A model generated the notes under the pieces. It saw nothing but the letters and a program-made list of their open reading frames with translations, did no database searches and was not told where the DNA came from. Shown here piece after piece: positions 1 to 12,713 of a stretch of DNA of 64,000 nt. How positions within the stretch are numbered: the stretch's first letter is position 1; the number at the start of each line of letters is the position of its first letter. The stretch is from Idiomarina piscisalsi (lineage in GTDB: Bacteria > Pseudomonadota > Gammaproteobacteria > Enterobacterales > Alteromonadaceae), in assembly GCF_003987095.1 (NCBI RefSeq), contig NZ_PIQA01000001.1, positions 310,001-374,000 on the forward strand, given 5' to 3'. Position numbers and translations under genes: made by a program.

Positions 1-1
1 A

Positions 2-667
2 ATTGGTGCGCCTCCTGGCTATGTAGGTTATGAGCAGGGTGGCTTATTAACCGACGCGGTTATTAAGAACCCGCATTGTGTTCTCTTGCTGGACGAACTG
101 GAAAAAGCGCATCCGGATGTCTTTAATATCCTGCTGCAGGTTATGGATAACGGTACGCTTACCGACAATAACGGCCGTAAGGCAGACTTCCGCAATGTAA
201 TTATCGTCATGACCACTAATGCTGGTGTTCGTGAAACAGTAAGAAAATCCATTGGCTTTAAGCAGCAAGACCACAGTCACGATGCTATGGCGGAAATCAA
301 TAACACCTTTACGCCAGAGTTCCGTAACCGTTTGGACGGTGTAGTGTGGTTTAACCACCTGACACCGCAAGTGCTGGAGCAAGTGGTTGATAAATTCATT
401 TGCGAGCTGCAGGCTCAGCTGGATAAAAAAGGCGTATCATTGGAAGTTGACCCAAGCGCTCATGCCTGGATAGCTGAAAAAGGCTATGACAAGGAAATGG
501 GGGCAAGACCAATGAGCCGGGTTATTCAGGAGCACCTGAAAAAGCCGTTAGCCAATGAAATTCTGTTTGGTCAGTTGTCAAAAGGTGGCAGTGTCAAAGT
601 GAGTGCGTCGGACAAAGATGAACTTAAATTTGATTACGACAGCAACAATGAAACGGTAGAGAGTTAG
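2..667 (+). CDS. clpA: ATP-dependent Clp protease ATP-binding subunit ClpA, C-terminal part
   Basis: The reading frame is open from the left edge, so this is the 3' end of a longer gene (about 221 codons here). It begins inside the second AAA+ module: a GYVGY pore loop, then the Walker B stretch LLLDELEKAHPDV, sensor-1 (MTTNAG), the arginine-finger region (FRNRLD) and the C-terminal small domain (GARPMSRVIQ). ClpA unfolds substrates, including N-degron proteins, and feeds them to ClpP. Convergent with infA. Any clpS would lie to the left of the window. Identity is certain; only the N-terminal part is missing. Confidence 0.96.
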   Translation: MGAPPGYVGYEQGGLLTDAVIKNPHCVLLLDELEKAHPDVFNILLQVMDNGTLTDNNGRKADFRNVIIVMTTNAGVRETVRKSIGFKQQDHSHDAMAEINNTFTPEFRNRLDGVVWFNHLTPQVLEQVVDKFICELQAQLDKKGVSLEVDPSAHAWIAEKGYDKEMGARPMSRVIQEHLKKPLANEILFGQLSKGGSVKVSASDKDELKFDYDSNNETVES

Positions 668-677
668 AAGAAGTGCT

Positions 678-705
678 TAAGGCCGGTTCGGTTGAGCCGG
701 CCTTA
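678..705. terminator. Terminator hairpin between convergent clpA and infA
   Basis: A 12-bp stem (TAAGGCCGGTTC / GAGCCGGCCTTA, one G-T pair) closes a 4-nt loop GGTT. It lies 11 nt after the clpA stop and 13 nt after infA ends on the other strand. There is no strong T-tract on either side, so a bidirectional terminator is inferred from position and stem strength. Confidence 0.65.
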
Positions 706-717
706 ATCCCGAACGGA

Positions 718-963
<246 letters not shown>

Positions 964-1674
964 CTAAAGTGTGTGCGATTTTAGCGCTTTTTTCCAATGA
1001 TTGCCAACCAGTCGTTCATATGGGGCAAAGCGAGTTTTGTAATTCATCTTATTACAGGCATCGATTTGATAGCCTAAATACAAATATTCAAGCTCTTGCT
1101 GTCGACTGTATTCAATTAGCTGTAAAATGGCATAGGTGCCCAATGAGCGCTTGTGAGCGGCCGGATCAAAAAACGTATAAACAGCTGATAGCGCATGAGG
1201 AGTTTGATCTGCTACTGAAACAGCCAGTAAGTTTTCGTCGTTGTCCCGCCACTCCAGAATAAGTGGCGTCATCCAGTCACAGGATACCCAACGCCAGAAG
1301 TTAGCCGGGTCGGGAGGGTACATTTCGCCGTCAGAGTGGCGCTGCTCGATAAACTCGCAAAATAAGCGGCTGTGCTCTTCCGTAGGTTCAAGCACAACGT
1401 TTAATGATAAATCTTTATTTTTGTTTGCTATGCGTTTTTGGTTTTTGCTGGCAACAAATTCGTTAACTATCACCCGAAGTGACTCACACGCGCTGCAAAG
1501 CCGGCAATGCGGACGGTACACATCGTTATGACTACGCCTGAAACCGTTCGCCATAAAGTATTCATAGGCTTCAGGGGTTAACCGCTGGTGATCTTCCGGC
1601 ACAGCGACAATAAGCCGTTCTTGCTTACCGCTCAGGTAGTTGCAGTGAGACTCCCGTGTTAATCCGAACTGCAT
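964..1674 (-). CDS. bpt: Aspartate/glutamate leucyltransferase (Bpt)
   Basis: 236 aa, full length for the bacterial Ate1-like family. The N-terminal cysteine cluster (CNY near the start, CRLCSACESLR) and the C-terminal Y-LGYQI-CNKM-YK motif are typical. It moves leucine from Leu-tRNA to N-terminal Asp/Glu of proteins, making them substrates for ClpS-ClpAP. The ATG start lies inside the end of aat (16-nt overlap), implying translational coupling. 'Arginyltransferase' is the older family name; the bacterial enzymes studied use leucine. Confidence 0.92.
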   Translation of the reverse strand: MQFGLTRESHCNYLSGKQERLIVAVPEDHQRLTPEAYEYFMANGFRRSHNDVYRPHCRLCSACESLRVIVNEFVASKNQKRIANKNKDLSLNVVLEPTEEHSRLFCEFIEQRHSDGEMYPPDPANFWRWVSCDWMTPLILEWRDNDENLLAVSVADQTPHALSAVYTFFDPAAHKRSLGTYAILQLIEYSRQQELEYLYLGYQIDACNKMNYKTRFAPYERLVGNHWKKALKSHTL

Positions 1675-2384
1675 GTGGTTACCTCTGAAAACTCGAGTAC
1701 TCTCGGCAACCAGAACTGGCTAGGCATAGTCGCTCTTTGAGAACTGTGTAATTTAACAAGGAAACGTTCACGGGACAGTTCTCGTGCTCCTAATGAAAAT
1801 AAGTGAGGGTTACCAACCTGGCAGTCAATCAGTTCACCGCCGCTTTTGTGGAAGGCATTGGCAAACTGAATTAAGGCAATCTTTGAGGCGTTAGTGGCGG
1901 TGTGAAACATACTTTCACCGCAGAACGTTTTGCCAACCGACACACCGTACAAACCACCTACCAGCTGTTCATCCAGCCAAACCTCAACGGAATGAGCACA
2001 GCCCAGACGGTGCAGGTTGATATACGCATCCATCATTTCATCCGTTATCCAGGTGCCTTCATTGTCGGCACGTTGGCGGGCACAAGCATCAATAACCTCG
2101 GCGAATTGGTTATTAATGGTCACTCGCCATGGCTGCTTACGGGCAGCCTTTGCTAAGGAACGACTGACATGAATATTGTCCGGATAAAATACAGTACGCG
2201 GATTGGGTGACCACCATAAAATAGGGTCGTTGTCTGAAAACCAGGGAAAAATACCATGTTGGTAGGCGTAGAGTAATCGTTCAGCCGATAAGTCGCCTCC
2301 AACAGCGAGCAGCCCGTTAGGCTCGTGAAGTGCTGTCGCTGCAGGAGGGAAGCTTATCGATAATGGATCAAGCTGAACGACCAC
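1659..2384 (-). CDS. aat: Leucyl/phenylalanyl-tRNA--protein transferase
   Basis: 241 aa, near full family length. Recognised by FPPAATALHEPNGLLAVGGDLS at the N-terminus (seen as successive motifs FPP, GLLAVGGDLS), the YQHGIFPWF block, WWSPNPR and GGLYGVSVGKTFCGESMF. Transfers Leu/Phe to N-terminal Arg/Lys, the classic N-end-rule reaction leading to ClpAP. The start is GTG, 7 nt after the trxB stop. With bpt it forms a two-transferase unit next to clpA. Confidence 0.95.
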   Translation of the reverse strand: MVVQLDPLSISFPPAATALHEPNGLLAVGGDLSAERLLYAYQHGIFPWFSDNDPILWWSPNPRTVFYPDNIHVSRSLAKAARKQPWRVTINNQFAEVIDACARQRADNEGTWITDEMMDAYINLHRLGCAHSVEVWLDEQLVGGLYGVSVGKTFCGESMFHTATNASKIALIQFANAFHKSGGELIDCQVGNPHLFSLGARELSRERFLVKLHSSQRATMPSQFWLPRVLEFSEVTTCSSD

Positions 2385-2391
2385 TGTCGTA

Positions 2392-3378
<987 letters not shown>

Positions 3379-3443
3379 TTAATGTAAGATAACTAGTGTA
3401 TGGGGACTGATTGTAGGGTTTGCAAGCGTGTGGAACAAGTCAA

Positions 3444-3483
3444 AAATAAAAAAGCCCCGGTGAAGGCATTCACCGAGGCTTTT
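3444..3483 (-). terminator. Rho-independent terminator of ald
   Basis: Read on the minus strand: a 15-bp stem (AAAAGCCTCGGTGAA / TTCACCGGGGCTTTT, one mismatch) with a 4-nt loop, followed by a T-rich run ending in TTTTTTATTTTT. It starts 27 nt after the ald stop. Confidence 0.85.
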
Positions 3484-3509
3484 CAAAAGCTTTTAGTCGC
3501 TAGGGAGTA

Positions 3510-4637
3510 TTAACCTTGCAACGCTTCACGTGGGTCTTGGTAGTCCAGACCTAACTGTTCACCTAAGTCATCGTGAATAGCTTTGTAGGTGATTTTACCT
3601 TTGTGCATGTTCAGACCTTTCAGCAAGTGGTCGTTCTCCAGCATTGCTTTCACGCCTTTGTTTGCCAGCGCAATACCATAAGGTAAGGTTGCATTATTCA
3701 GTGCGATAGTTGAGGTACGAGCCACGCCACCCGGCATGTTTGCAACACAGTAGTGAACCACATCATCAATGACATAAACTGGGTCTTGGTGAGTCGTTGC
3801 TTTTGACGTCTCAAAACAACCGCCTTGGTCGATAGCTACGTCAACCAGGACAGAGCCTGGCTTCATGTTTTTGATGTTTTCACGAGTCAGGAGTTTCGGA
3901 GCAGCTGCGCCTGGAATCAGTACCGCGCCAACAACTAAATCTGCTTCGCGCGAATATTTGTCGATAGCATCAACGGTTGAGTAAACGGTTTGTACGCGTC
4001 CAGCGAAGATATCATCCAGCTCACGTAAACGAGGCAGTGAACGGTCTAAAATAATCACTTCTGCGCCAAGGCCAATTGCCATTTTGGCTGCGTTAGTACC
4101 GACAACACCGCCACCAATAATTAAGACTTTGCCCGGAGCAACGCCTGGTACGCCACCTAATAAAGTACCACTGCCGCCCTGAGCTTTTTCTAAGTAGTGC
4201 GCGCCCGCCTGAATAGACATACGGCCAGCAACTTCGCTCATTGGTGCTAACAGCGGTAAACCATTGCGGTTGTCGGTAACCGTTTCATAAGCAATAGCGG
4301 TACAACCGGCTTTACCCAATAACTCGGTTTGAGTCGGGTCAGGAGCTAAGTGCAAGAAGGTATAAAGAATTTGCCCTTCGCGCAGCATTTTACATTCGTT
4401 AGGCTGTGGTTCTTTCACCTTAACAATCATGTCAGCGCGTGCGAAAATTTCTTCAGGCGTATCAATAATGCTTGCGCCTGCTTCTGTGTATTGTTCGTTC
4501 GTAAAACCAATAGCGGCGCCGCCATTATTTTCAACAATAACGTCGTGGCCATTTTCAACATATTCGCGAACTGCAGCAGGGGTTAATCCGATGCGATATT
4601 CGTGGTTTTTAATCTCTTTTGGTACACCAATTAGCAT
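3510..4637 (-). CDS. ald: Alanine dehydrogenase
   Basis: 375 aa, family length about 371. N-terminal MLIGVPKEIKNHEYRIGLTP is diagnostic. A Rossmann motif GGGVVGTNAAKMA sits near residue 175, and DVAIDQGGCFETS and NMPGGVARTST follow. Catalyses NAD+-dependent oxidative deamination of L-alanine to pyruvate and ammonium. Divergent from an Lrp-family regulator, as often seen for ald; regulation by that Lrp is inferred. A 19-bp palindrome lies in front of the gene (4674-4692). Confidence 0.96.
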   Translation of the reverse strand: MLIGVPKEIKNHEYRIGLTPAAVREYVENGHDVIVENNGGAAIGFTNEQYTEAGASIIDTPEEIFARADMIVKVKEPQPNECKMLREGQILYTFLHLAPDPTQTELLGKAGCTAIAYETVTDNRNGLPLLAPMSEVAGRMSIQAGAHYLEKAQGGSGTLLGGVPGVAPGKVLIIGGGVVGTNAAKMAIGLGAEVIILDRSLPRLRELDDIFAGRVQTVYSTVDAIDKYSREADLVVGAVLIPGAAAPKLLTRENIKNMKPGSVLVDVAIDQGGCFETSKATTHQDPVYVIDDVVHYCVANMPGGVARTSTIALNNATLPYGIALANKGVKAMLENDHLLKGLNMHKGKITYKAIHDDLGEQLGLDYQDPREALQG

Positions 4638-4673
4638 TGTCTGCCTCTTACTTAGTTAACGGTTTTCGGTGAA

Positions 4674-4692
4674 ATAATTTGGCGCAAATTAT
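4674..4692. promoter_or_regulatory. AT-rich palindrome upstream of ald, possible operator
   Basis: Perfect dyad ATAATTTG-GCG-CAAATTAT (8-bp arms, 3-bp centre) about 37-55 bp upstream of the ald start, in the ald-lrp intergenic region. Its place and symmetry fit a regulator site, the neighbouring Lrp being the obvious candidate. It is not a textbook E. coli Lrp consensus. Confidence 0.4.
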
Positions 4693-4780
4693 AGACGCAA
4701 ACCTAAGTGCATGAGTTACTTTTTTTAAGTTATTTTTTAGTGTGATATTCTATTAATAACTACTTTTTTAGAGATTTATT

Positions 4781-5272
4781 ATGTTTAATGCCGAAACTCC
4801 CATAGAAATCACTGTTGATAAAATAGACAGGAAGATCTTACGCCTGCTGCAAGACGATGGCCGCATGTCGAATGTCGAGTTAGCTAAGCGGGTCGGACTG
4901 AGTCAAACCGCTTGTTTAGAGCGGGTTCGGAAGCTGGAACGTGAGCAAGTCATTGAAAGCTATCATGCCAAAATAAACCCTGCTAAATTAGGGGCTAATT
5001 TAATGGTGTTCGTTGAAATTACACTGACACGGACATCGGCCGATGCCTTTGCTGAATTTAGTGAAGCCGCACGTAAAACTGGCGAGATTCTCGAGTGTCA
5101 CCTGGTTGCCGGAGACTTCGACTTTTTGATTAAAGCTCGCGTGCCCGATATGCGAGCCTATCGAAAACTACTTGGTGAAACCCTATTGATGATGCCTGGC
5201 GTTGATGAGTCTCGTACTTATGTTGTTATGGAAGAGGTCAAACAAGAAAATAAAGTATTAGTAAAGGGGTAA
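4781..5272 (+). CDS. lrp: Leucine-responsive regulatory protein family (Lrp)
   Basis: 163 aa. N-terminal winged HTH about residues 10-70 (DKIDRKILRLLQDDGRMSN, then LAKRVGLSQTACLERVRKLE), followed by a RAM/AsnC effector domain with GDFDFLIKARVPDM. This closely resembles true Lrp (E. coli type, 164 aa) rather than AsnC. Binds DNA as an octamer or hexadecamer and responds to leucine or alanine. Divergent from ald; upstream DNA is very AT-rich. Followed after 73 nt by ftsK, as in E. coli. Confidence 0.93.
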   Translation: MFNAETPIEITVDKIDRKILRLLQDDGRMSNVELAKRVGLSQTACLERVRKLEREQVIESYHAKINPAKLGANLMVFVEITLTRTSADAFAEFSEAARKTGEILECHLVAGDFDFLIKARVPDMRAYRKLLGETLLMMPGVDESRTYVVMEEVKQENKVLVKG

Positions 5273-5345
5273 CATTAGGGCTGACATTCGCTACAATCAT
5301 GCAATTATTAAAAACAATAACTAACGAAGGCGCTACAACAGAATA

Positions 5346-7730
5346 ATGACAGGTGTACAGAGAGTTCTAGAAGCCGGACTGCTTGTTAGCGGGGCTTTAG
5401 CTATTTTTATTTTCTTGTCCTTAGTCAGCTTTAATCCGGCTGATCCTAGCTGGTCGCAGACAGGCTATGAGGGCAGTATTCATAATGCCGGTGGTGCGGT
5501 TGGCGCCTGGGTGTCTGATGTCCTGTTGTTTGCATTCGGTTTTGTTGCATACCTTATTCCTTTTGGGTTTGCGGGCTTAGGCTATTTGTTGTTCCGCAAA
5601 ACCTATCATTTACTGGAAATGGATTATCTGGCGGTCAGCCTTCGGATGATTGGGGCGTTACTAGCGCTCATTGGCGCTTCTGCGCTTTCTTCCATTAACT
5701 TTGACGACATTTATTATTTCTCCGCCGGCGGTGTTATTGGCGATGTGATTGCAGCGTCACTCTTGCCGTACCTGAATTTTGTCGGCAGTACCTTATTGTT
5801 ACTCACTTTCTTTTTCACCGGTATCACTCTGGTTACAGGTATCAGTTGGCTGCAAGTGGCTGACAAGTTGGGGGAGTGGGCTATTGTCGGGGTATTGTGG
5901 TTGGTCGACAGAATTAAACAGACCTGGCAAAAACGCGACAGCAACGATGACAAGAGTGATCCAGAAGAGAACTCCACGGAAGCTTTAACCGATAACGAAG
6001 ACAAAGAGACAAAATCGCTAACCAGTGATTTATTTGGCGCAGATAAGCAAGAGCCTGTATTAAGCTTGCCGTCAATTAGTGCGGTGGATGAAGAAGAAGA
6101 GGCGGTGGAAGAAGAAAAAGCACCGCGCTTTAGCAAAGAGGCCGCAGAACGCAAGCGTCAGGCGAAAGCCGCAAAACAGGACGATAAAAATGACGAGCCG
6201 GAAGTCGCAGAAAGCGATGTTGACCCCGAGGTGTTACCACCTTTGCCGTCAATTGAGTTACTGGACCGTCCCAATAAAAAAGAAAACCCTATTACGCAGG
6301 ACGAACTTGACCAAGTATCACGAACGGTTGAAACCGTTTTAAAAGACTTTGGTGTCGATGTTCGCGTAGCGCATGTTCAGCCGGGACCGGTCATTACTCG
6401 TTTCGAGCTGGATTTAGCACCAGGTGTTAAAGTATCAAAAATTTCTAATCTGGCTAAAGACATTGCTCGTACCTTGTCGGCTGTTGCTGTGCGAGTGGTT
6501 GAGGTTATCCCCGGGAAGTCATATGTGGGACTGGAGTTACCGAATAAGCATCGCGAAATTGTGCAGCTGAGCGAAGTTATCAATAGTGACCAATTCAGTA
6601 ATAGTCAGTCGCCACTGACAATGATACTCGGTAAAGATATTGCCGGTAAGTCGGTGGTTGTCGACTTGGCTAAAATGCCGCACTTATTGGTTGCGGGTAC
6701 GACCGGTTCGGGTAAATCTGTGGGTGTTAACGTCATGATTCTGAGCTTGCTCTACAAGAGCACACCGGAAGACGTTCGCCTGATTATGATAGACCCCAAG
6801 ATGCTTGAACTGTCAGTTTATGAAGGCATTCCACACTTATTGACGGAAGTGGTTACCGATATGAAAGATGCGGCCAATGCGCTGCGTTGGTGCGTCGGAG
6901 AAATGGAACGCCGCTACAAGCTGATGTCAGCCTTAGGGGTACGTAACCTAAAAGGCTATAACGCTAAGGTAAAAGCGGCAGAGGAAGCAGGGGAGCCGCT
7001 GCGGGATCCTATCTGGAAGCCGGGTGACTCAATGGATGAGTTACCGCCTGTTTTAGAAAAGCTACCAAATATTGTGGTTGTTATCGATGAGTTTGCCGAC
7101 ATGATGATGATTGTCGGTAAAAAAGTCGAAGAGCTTATTGCCCGTATTGCTCAAAAAGCGCGTGCTGCCGGTATTCATCTTATTTTGGCAACACAGCGTC
7201 CGTCAGTCGACGTTATTACCGGTTTAATCAAAGCCAATATTCCAACGCGTATTGCGTTTCAGGTGTCGTCAAAAGTCGACTCTCGTACTATTTTGGACCA
7301 GCCCGGTGCAGACCAGTTATTAGGGCAGGGCGATATGCTTTACTTACCACCAGGAAGTGGTTCACCAATACGAGTGCATGGCGCTTTTGTTGATGACCAT
7401 GAAGTGCATGCCGTGGTGAAAGACTGGAAGAAGCGGGGGCGTCCTAACTACCTGGAAGAAATTCTCTCAGGTGATCAAGGCGAAGAAGCGTTATTGCCGG
7501 GCGAGCAACAGGAAATGGATGACGCCGAGTCAGACCCGCTTTATGACGAAGCGGTTGCTTTCGTTACAGAGACGCAACGAGTGTCGGTGTCGAGTGTTCA
7601 GCGAAAATTCCGTATTGGTTATAACCGCGCTGCACGCATTGTCGAACAAATGGAAATGAGCGGTGTCGTAAGTAGTGCAGGTAATAACGGCCAGCGTGAT
7701 GTTCTGGCACCTAAACCACCAAGGGATTAA
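5346..7730 (+). CDS. ftsK: DNA translocase FtsK
   Basis: 794 aa. Four hydrophobic N-terminal segments (about residues 8-170) anchor it at the septum. Then comes a short acidic/charged linker (about 200-300), the motor with Walker A GTTGSGKS (about 451-458) and Walker [13 protein letters not shown] (about 577), and a C-terminal winged-helix gamma domain that reads KOPS and activates XerCD. The linker is much shorter than in E. coli (1329 aa total) but typical of Pseudomonas-like proteins. The first in-frame ATG was used; the SD-like ACGAAGG is about 15 nt upstream, rather far. lolA follows after 3 nt. Confidence 0.96.
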   Translation: MTGVQRVLEAGLLVSGALAIFIFLSLVSFNPADPSWSQTGYEGSIHNAGGAVGAWVSDVLLFAFGFVAYLIPFGFAGLGYLLFRKTYHLLEMDYLAVSLRMIGALLALIGASALSSINFDDIYYFSAGGVIGDVIAASLLPYLNFVGSTLLLLTFFFTGITLVTGISWLQVADKLGEWAIVGVLWLVDRIKQTWQKRDSNDDKSDPEENSTEALTDNEDKETKSLTSDLFGADKQEPVLSLPSISAVDEEEEAVEEEKAPRFSKEAAERKRQAKAAKQDDKNDEPEVAESDVDPEVLPPLPSIELLDRPNKKENPITQDELDQVSRTVETVLKDFGVDVRVAHVQPGPVITRFELDLAPGVKVSKISNLAKDIARTLSAVAVRVVEVIPGKSYVGLELPNKHREIVQLSEVINSDQFSNSQSPLTMILGKDIAGKSVVVDLAKMPHLLVAGTTGSGKSVGVNVMILSLLYKSTPEDVRLIMIDPKMLELSVYEGIPHLLTEVVTDMKDAANALRWCVGEMERRYKLMSALGVRNLKGYNAKVKAAEEAGEPLRDPIWKPGDSMDELPPVLEKLPNIVVVIDEFADMMMIVGKKVEELIARIAQKARAAGIHLILATQRPSVDVITGLIKANIPTRIAFQVSSKVDSRTILDQPGADQLLGQGDMLYLPPGSGSPIRVHGAFVDDHEVHAVVKDWKKRGRPNYLEEILSGDQGEEALLPGEQQEMDDAESDPLYDEAVAFVTETQRVSVSSVQRKFRIGYNRAARIVEQMEMSGVVSSAGNNGQRDVLAPKPPRD

Positions 7731-7733
7731 TTC

Positions 7734-8336
7734 ATGAAAGCAGTATGGTTCGCCGCCGTTATGGCGGTATCAATGAATGCATTTGCCAGCGACAATAACT
7801 CGGATAAACAGGAGCTACAGCAGCTGTTAGAGCAAACTCAAAGTTTATCGGCAGAGTTCGAACAGCAAGTGAAAGACGAGCAGGGCAATGTTTTGCAAAG
7901 TTTAAGTGGCACTATGACGTTAAAGCGCCCGGCGAATTTGTATTGGCACACAATGCGCCCCGATGAAACGGTGATGGTCGCGAACGGAGAGAAGGTTTGG
8001 TATTACAACCCGTTCGTGGACCAGGTCACCATTTATGCGCAACAGGACATGGTCGATAACAGTCCGCTATTGTTAGTACTGGACAGTAATACCAACCAAT
8101 GGCAGAACTACTCGGTAACTTATACTGATGAGCGCTACCTTGTTAAACATAACAGCGATAACAGCCAGTTAGAATTAGCCTTCGACGGCAATAAGCTTAA
8201 AGAAATTACGATGGTACAGGCGCATGGCGAGCGTACTGAACTGATGTTGAGCGACGTTGCATTAAATACTCAAATTGACGACCAGCAATTCACATTCAAA
8301 GTACCGGCTGGTGTCGATGTGGACGATCAAAGCTAA
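7734..8336 (+). CDS. lolA: Outer-membrane lipoprotein carrier LolA
   Basis: 200 aa. Signal peptide with cleavage expected after Ala18 (NAFA|SD). The mature part has LolA features: [45 protein letters not shown] periplasmic chaperone that carries lipoproteins from LolCDE to LolB. In the conserved ftsK-lolA-rarA order, translationally close to ftsK. Confidence 0.95.
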   Translation: MKAVWFAAVMAVSMNAFASDNNSDKQELQQLLEQTQSLSAEFEQQVKDEQGNVLQSLSGTMTLKRPANLYWHTMRPDETVMVANGEKVWYYNPFVDQVTIYAQQDMVDNSPLLLVLDSNTNQWQNYSVTYTDERYLVKHNSDNSQLELAFDGNKLKEITMVQAHGERTELMLSDVALNTQIDDQQFTFKVPAGVDVDDQS

Positions 8337-8341
8337 CCGTT

Positions 8342-9674
8342 GTGGCCAGCCTTGATCTAGATTTTCAGCCTGATCTCAAACCTCTCGCGGCGCGCATGCG
8401 CCCGCAAACTATTGAAGAGTATGTCGGGCAACAGCATTTATTAGCACCGGGGAAGCCGCTGCGAGTTGCGGTTGAACAAGGTCATTTGCACTCAATGATT
8501 CTCTGGGGGCCACCTGGCACCGGTAAAACCACCTTAGCTGAGCTCATTGCTACTACCGCCAATGCCACTGTCAGTCGTATCAGTGCGGTTACCTCCGGTG
8601 TAAAAGACATAAGACAAGCTATTGAAGAAGCAAAGCAGGTTGCCCAACAGCAGGGACGCCGAACTATTTTGTTTGTCGATGAGGTGCACCGCTTTAATAA
8701 AAGTCAGCAGGACGCATTTTTACCGCATATTGAAGACGGCACCATTGTGTTTGTTGGTGCGACGACAGAAAATCCCGGCTTCGAATTAAACAATGCGTTG
8801 TTATCACGTGCACGGGTGTATCGCTTGCAGGGGCTTTCAAAAGCAGACCTTGAGCAGGCCTTAAACCGAGCGCTGGAAGATACAGAGCGAGGCCTTGGGC
8901 GTCGTGGATTAAGGTTAGAAGGTGAAGCCCGGGCAAAGCTGCTGGACTTAGCCGGTGGTGACGCTCGACGGCTGCTGAATTACCTTGAAGTAGTGGCCGA
9001 CTTTGTTGAAAGCAGCAGCCAGCCTATTACGCCTGAACTAATTACCGCCGCTATTGGTGAAAAGGCAACCGCATTCGACCATCAGGGTGACCATTACTAC
9101 GATATTCTATCGGCGTTTCATAAATCGGTAAGAGGCTCTTCACCGGACGGTGCCTTATATTGGTACGCGCGCTTATTAACAGGCGGCGGTGACGCTCTGG
9201 TCATAGCCCGTAGGTTACTGGCCATAGCCTCTGAAGACATTGGCAATGCCGACCCAAGAGCCTTGCAGTTAGCGTTAAATGCCTGGGATACGTACCACAG
9301 AGTAGGGCCGGCAGAGGGCGAAAGAGCCATAGCTCAGGCCGCTATTTATTGTGCTTGTGCCGCTAAGAGCAATGCGGTGTACAATGCCTTTAAAGGGGCA
9401 CTCAGGGCTGCAAAAGAGCACAGCGACGCGCCGGTACCGGAACACCTACGCAATGCACCCACCAAAGTGCATAAAGAGCAGGGTTACGGTGCTGATTACC
9501 AATACGCGCATAACTACCCAAATGCTTATGTGCCCGGTGAACGTTATTTACCGTCAGAACTGGCTGAAACGCAATTTTATCAGCCCGAGCCGCGCGGCTT
9601 AGAAATAAAGTTGCAGGAAAAGCTGCGCTGGTTACAAGATATGGACGCTAAGTCAGACTGGACAAGGGAGCCCG

Positions 9675-9682
<8 letters not shown>
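8342..9682 (+). CDS. rarA: Replication-associated recombination protein A (RarA/MgsA)
   Basis: 446 aa, full length. AAA+ ATPase with Walker A GPPGTGKT (residues 56-63), Walker [17 protein letters not shown], sensor [12 protein letters not shown], and the C-terminal tetramerisation region ([15 protein letters not shown]...YANNYP-like end). Acts at stalled replication forks. Starts with GTG 5 nt after lolA; its last 8 nt overlap crcB. Confidence 0.95.
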
Positions 9683-11364
<1,682 letters not shown>

Positions 11365-11372
11365 GATTAACC

Positions 11373-11702
11373 CTAAATGCACTTAGCTGGTTTCGGCAGG
11401 CCCGCAATTCGTGTGGCCTGCTTAGCAGGGCCCTTCGGGAACAATTTGTAAAGGTAACGACTGTTGCCTTTATCTTCTCCCAACTGCTTTTTCATGGCTT
11501 TCACCAAAACACGCATAGCCGGACTGGTATCGAATTCTCGGTAAAAGTCTTGTACAAAATTGACAACTTCCCAGTGTGCCGGTGTCATATCAATACTTTC
11601 AAGCTCCGCAATATGCAGGGCCAGCTCTTCATTCCAGTCATCAATATTGGCTAAATACTCGTGCTTGTCGGTTTCGTATGTTTTACCGTTAAATTCAATC
11701 AT
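11373..11702 (-). CDS. tusE: Sulfur relay protein TusE (DsrC family)
   Basis: 109 aa. DsrC-type fold with [22 protein letters not shown] and the family's essential penultimate cysteine (Cys108 in ...PAKCI). Accepts persulfide sulfur from TusBCD and passes it to MnmA for 2-thiouridine in tRNA. Last gene of the leftward tusDCBE run, 5 nt after tusB. Confidence 0.93.
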   Translation of the reverse strand: MIEFNGKTYETDKHEYLANIDDWNEELALHIAELESIDMTPAHWEVVNFVQDFYREFDTSPAMRVLVKAMKKQLGEDKGNSRYLYKLFPKGPAKQATRIAGLPKPAKCI

Positions 11703-11707
11703 GCGGA

Positions 11708-11974
11708 CTACCAGGTCATTTGCTGCTGAAAACTGAGAACCAGTTCAACCCATTCTTCGTCCGATTTTACCACAAGGTAATTAGGTTCGGTCGCTTTTGA
11801 GATCTCGATATCGCTTTTACGAGCATAAACAGTTTGCGCTACTGGCGAGCTGTCAGGAAGTGTTTTTAGAGCTTGTTCTGACACTAAAAACGCATCGTCT
11901 TGCCCAAGCAGATGGCTGTGCATTTCTAACCATGCTGACAGTGAATTGTCCCGTATCCAATGCAAAGTTTTCAT
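11708..11974 (-). CDS. tusB: Sulfur relay protein TusB (DsrH family)
   Basis: 88 aa, small DsrH-like protein beginning [11 protein letters not shown] and containing [15 protein letters not shown]. Forms the TusBCD hexamer. Its ATG overlaps the tusC stop by 4 nt. Sequence similarity in this family is low, but position between tusC and tusE supports the call. Confidence 0.85.
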   Translation of the reverse strand: MKTLHWIRDNSLSAWLEMHSHLLGQDDAFLVSEQALKTLPDSSPVAQTVYARKSDIEISKATEPNYLVVKSDEEWVELVLSFQQQMTW

Positions 11975-12288
11975 GAGAACTGCAGCACCTCGTCAAACTG
12001 ATTCAGATGTTGTTTCAGCTGTTCCGTTTTAATAGTGGTCACTTCAATATTTGCCGGAAGGGCATCAATGTCTATGTCTGAGTTTGAACACAGAGCAATA
12101 GGCTCAGCATCTAATAAGTCCAACATAGCGTAACGCTTTGACGGTGCTTTCACTAATACATCAGTGGCGCTGTTAATAAGAACAAGTTGTACCGGTGTGT
12201 CGAAGCTTGCCAGTGAGAGTGCCACATCGAGAGCCTCGGTAGCTGTATCTGGGTTATTGCTGCTTTGTAAAATGGCTACTTTTTTCAT
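11971..12288 (-). CDS. tusC: Sulfur relay protein TusC (DsrF family)
   Basis: 105 aa with the start MKKVAILQSSNNPD. A longer version from a GTG at 12315 would overlap tusD by 23 nt and adds residues not expected in the family, so the ATG at 12288, four nt after tusD, was chosen. DsrE/DsrF-like fold; contains VALSLASFDTPVQLVLINSA. Part of TusBCD. Identity rests on fold-like sequence plus operon order D-C-B-E. Confidence 0.88.
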   Translation of the reverse strand: MKKVAILQSSNNPDTATEALDVALSLASFDTPVQLVLINSATDVLVKAPSKRYAMLDLLDAEPIALCSNSDIDIDALPANIEVTTIKTEQLKQHLNQFDEVLQFS

Positions 12289-12292
12289 AAGG

Positions 12293-12637
12293 CTAAAATT
12301 GTAATGTCCGGTCACTGGTGGCTATGGCTTTAGATAGGGCAGTGAGTCCTGTAGCTTCAAAGCTAGGATGAAACTCATCTATACCAATGCGCTCAGCCAC
12401 AGTATGACAAACCACCAAGGGAATGCCGGATTGCTTTTTAAAATCACTCCATTGCTGAATCAGCATCTCATTTTCTGCAGGTGTTTGCGCAACGGCATGA
12501 TCAACCGCTTGCCGATAAAAAAACAGACAGGTTATTTCATGTCCTTGCTTAAGAGCGTTTTTTGCAAAGGTTAGAGCATCAATTGAACGCTTTTGATTCG
12601 ATGCCGAGCTTTGAACAATAAGAGTTAATTTAGCCAC
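12293..12637 (-). CDS. tusD: Sulfur relay protein TusD (DsrE family)
   Basis: 114 aa from a GTG start (VAKLTLIVQSS); a TTG at 12646 would add three residues, and neither has a clear ribosome site. DsrE family: ALTFAKNALKQGHEITCLFFY and the active cysteine Cys77 in PLVVCHTVAERIG, matching the E. coli TusD persulfide Cys78. First relay protein taking sulfur from TusA. Heads the leftward tus operon, just beyond the yccA terminator. Confidence 0.9.
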   Translation of the reverse strand: MAKLTLIVQSSASNQKRSIDALTFAKNALKQGHEITCLFFYRQAVDHAVAQTPAENEMLIQQWSDFKKQSGIPLVVCHTVAERIGIDEFHPSFEATGLTALSKAIATSDRTLQF

Positions 12638-12665
12638 ACTTTCCAACCGTTAATAGCTTAGATAC

Positions 12666-12689
12666 AAAAACGCCCCGCATTGCGGGGCG
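12666..12689 (-). terminator. Rho-independent terminator of the BI-1 family gene
   Basis: Nearly loop-less GC stem CGCCCCGCA / TGCGGGGCG at 12671-12689. On the minus strand it is followed by TTTTTG. It lies 24 nt after the yccA-like gene ends and isolates it from the tus operon downstream. Confidence 0.85.
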
Positions 12690-12713
12690 CATTACATTAT
12701 TTATAAATAACGA

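Noticed and set aside
6079-6130. GAA-rich run in ftsK as a tandem repeat
   Set aside because: Ordinary coding of the acidic linker; codons vary and there is no fixed unit.
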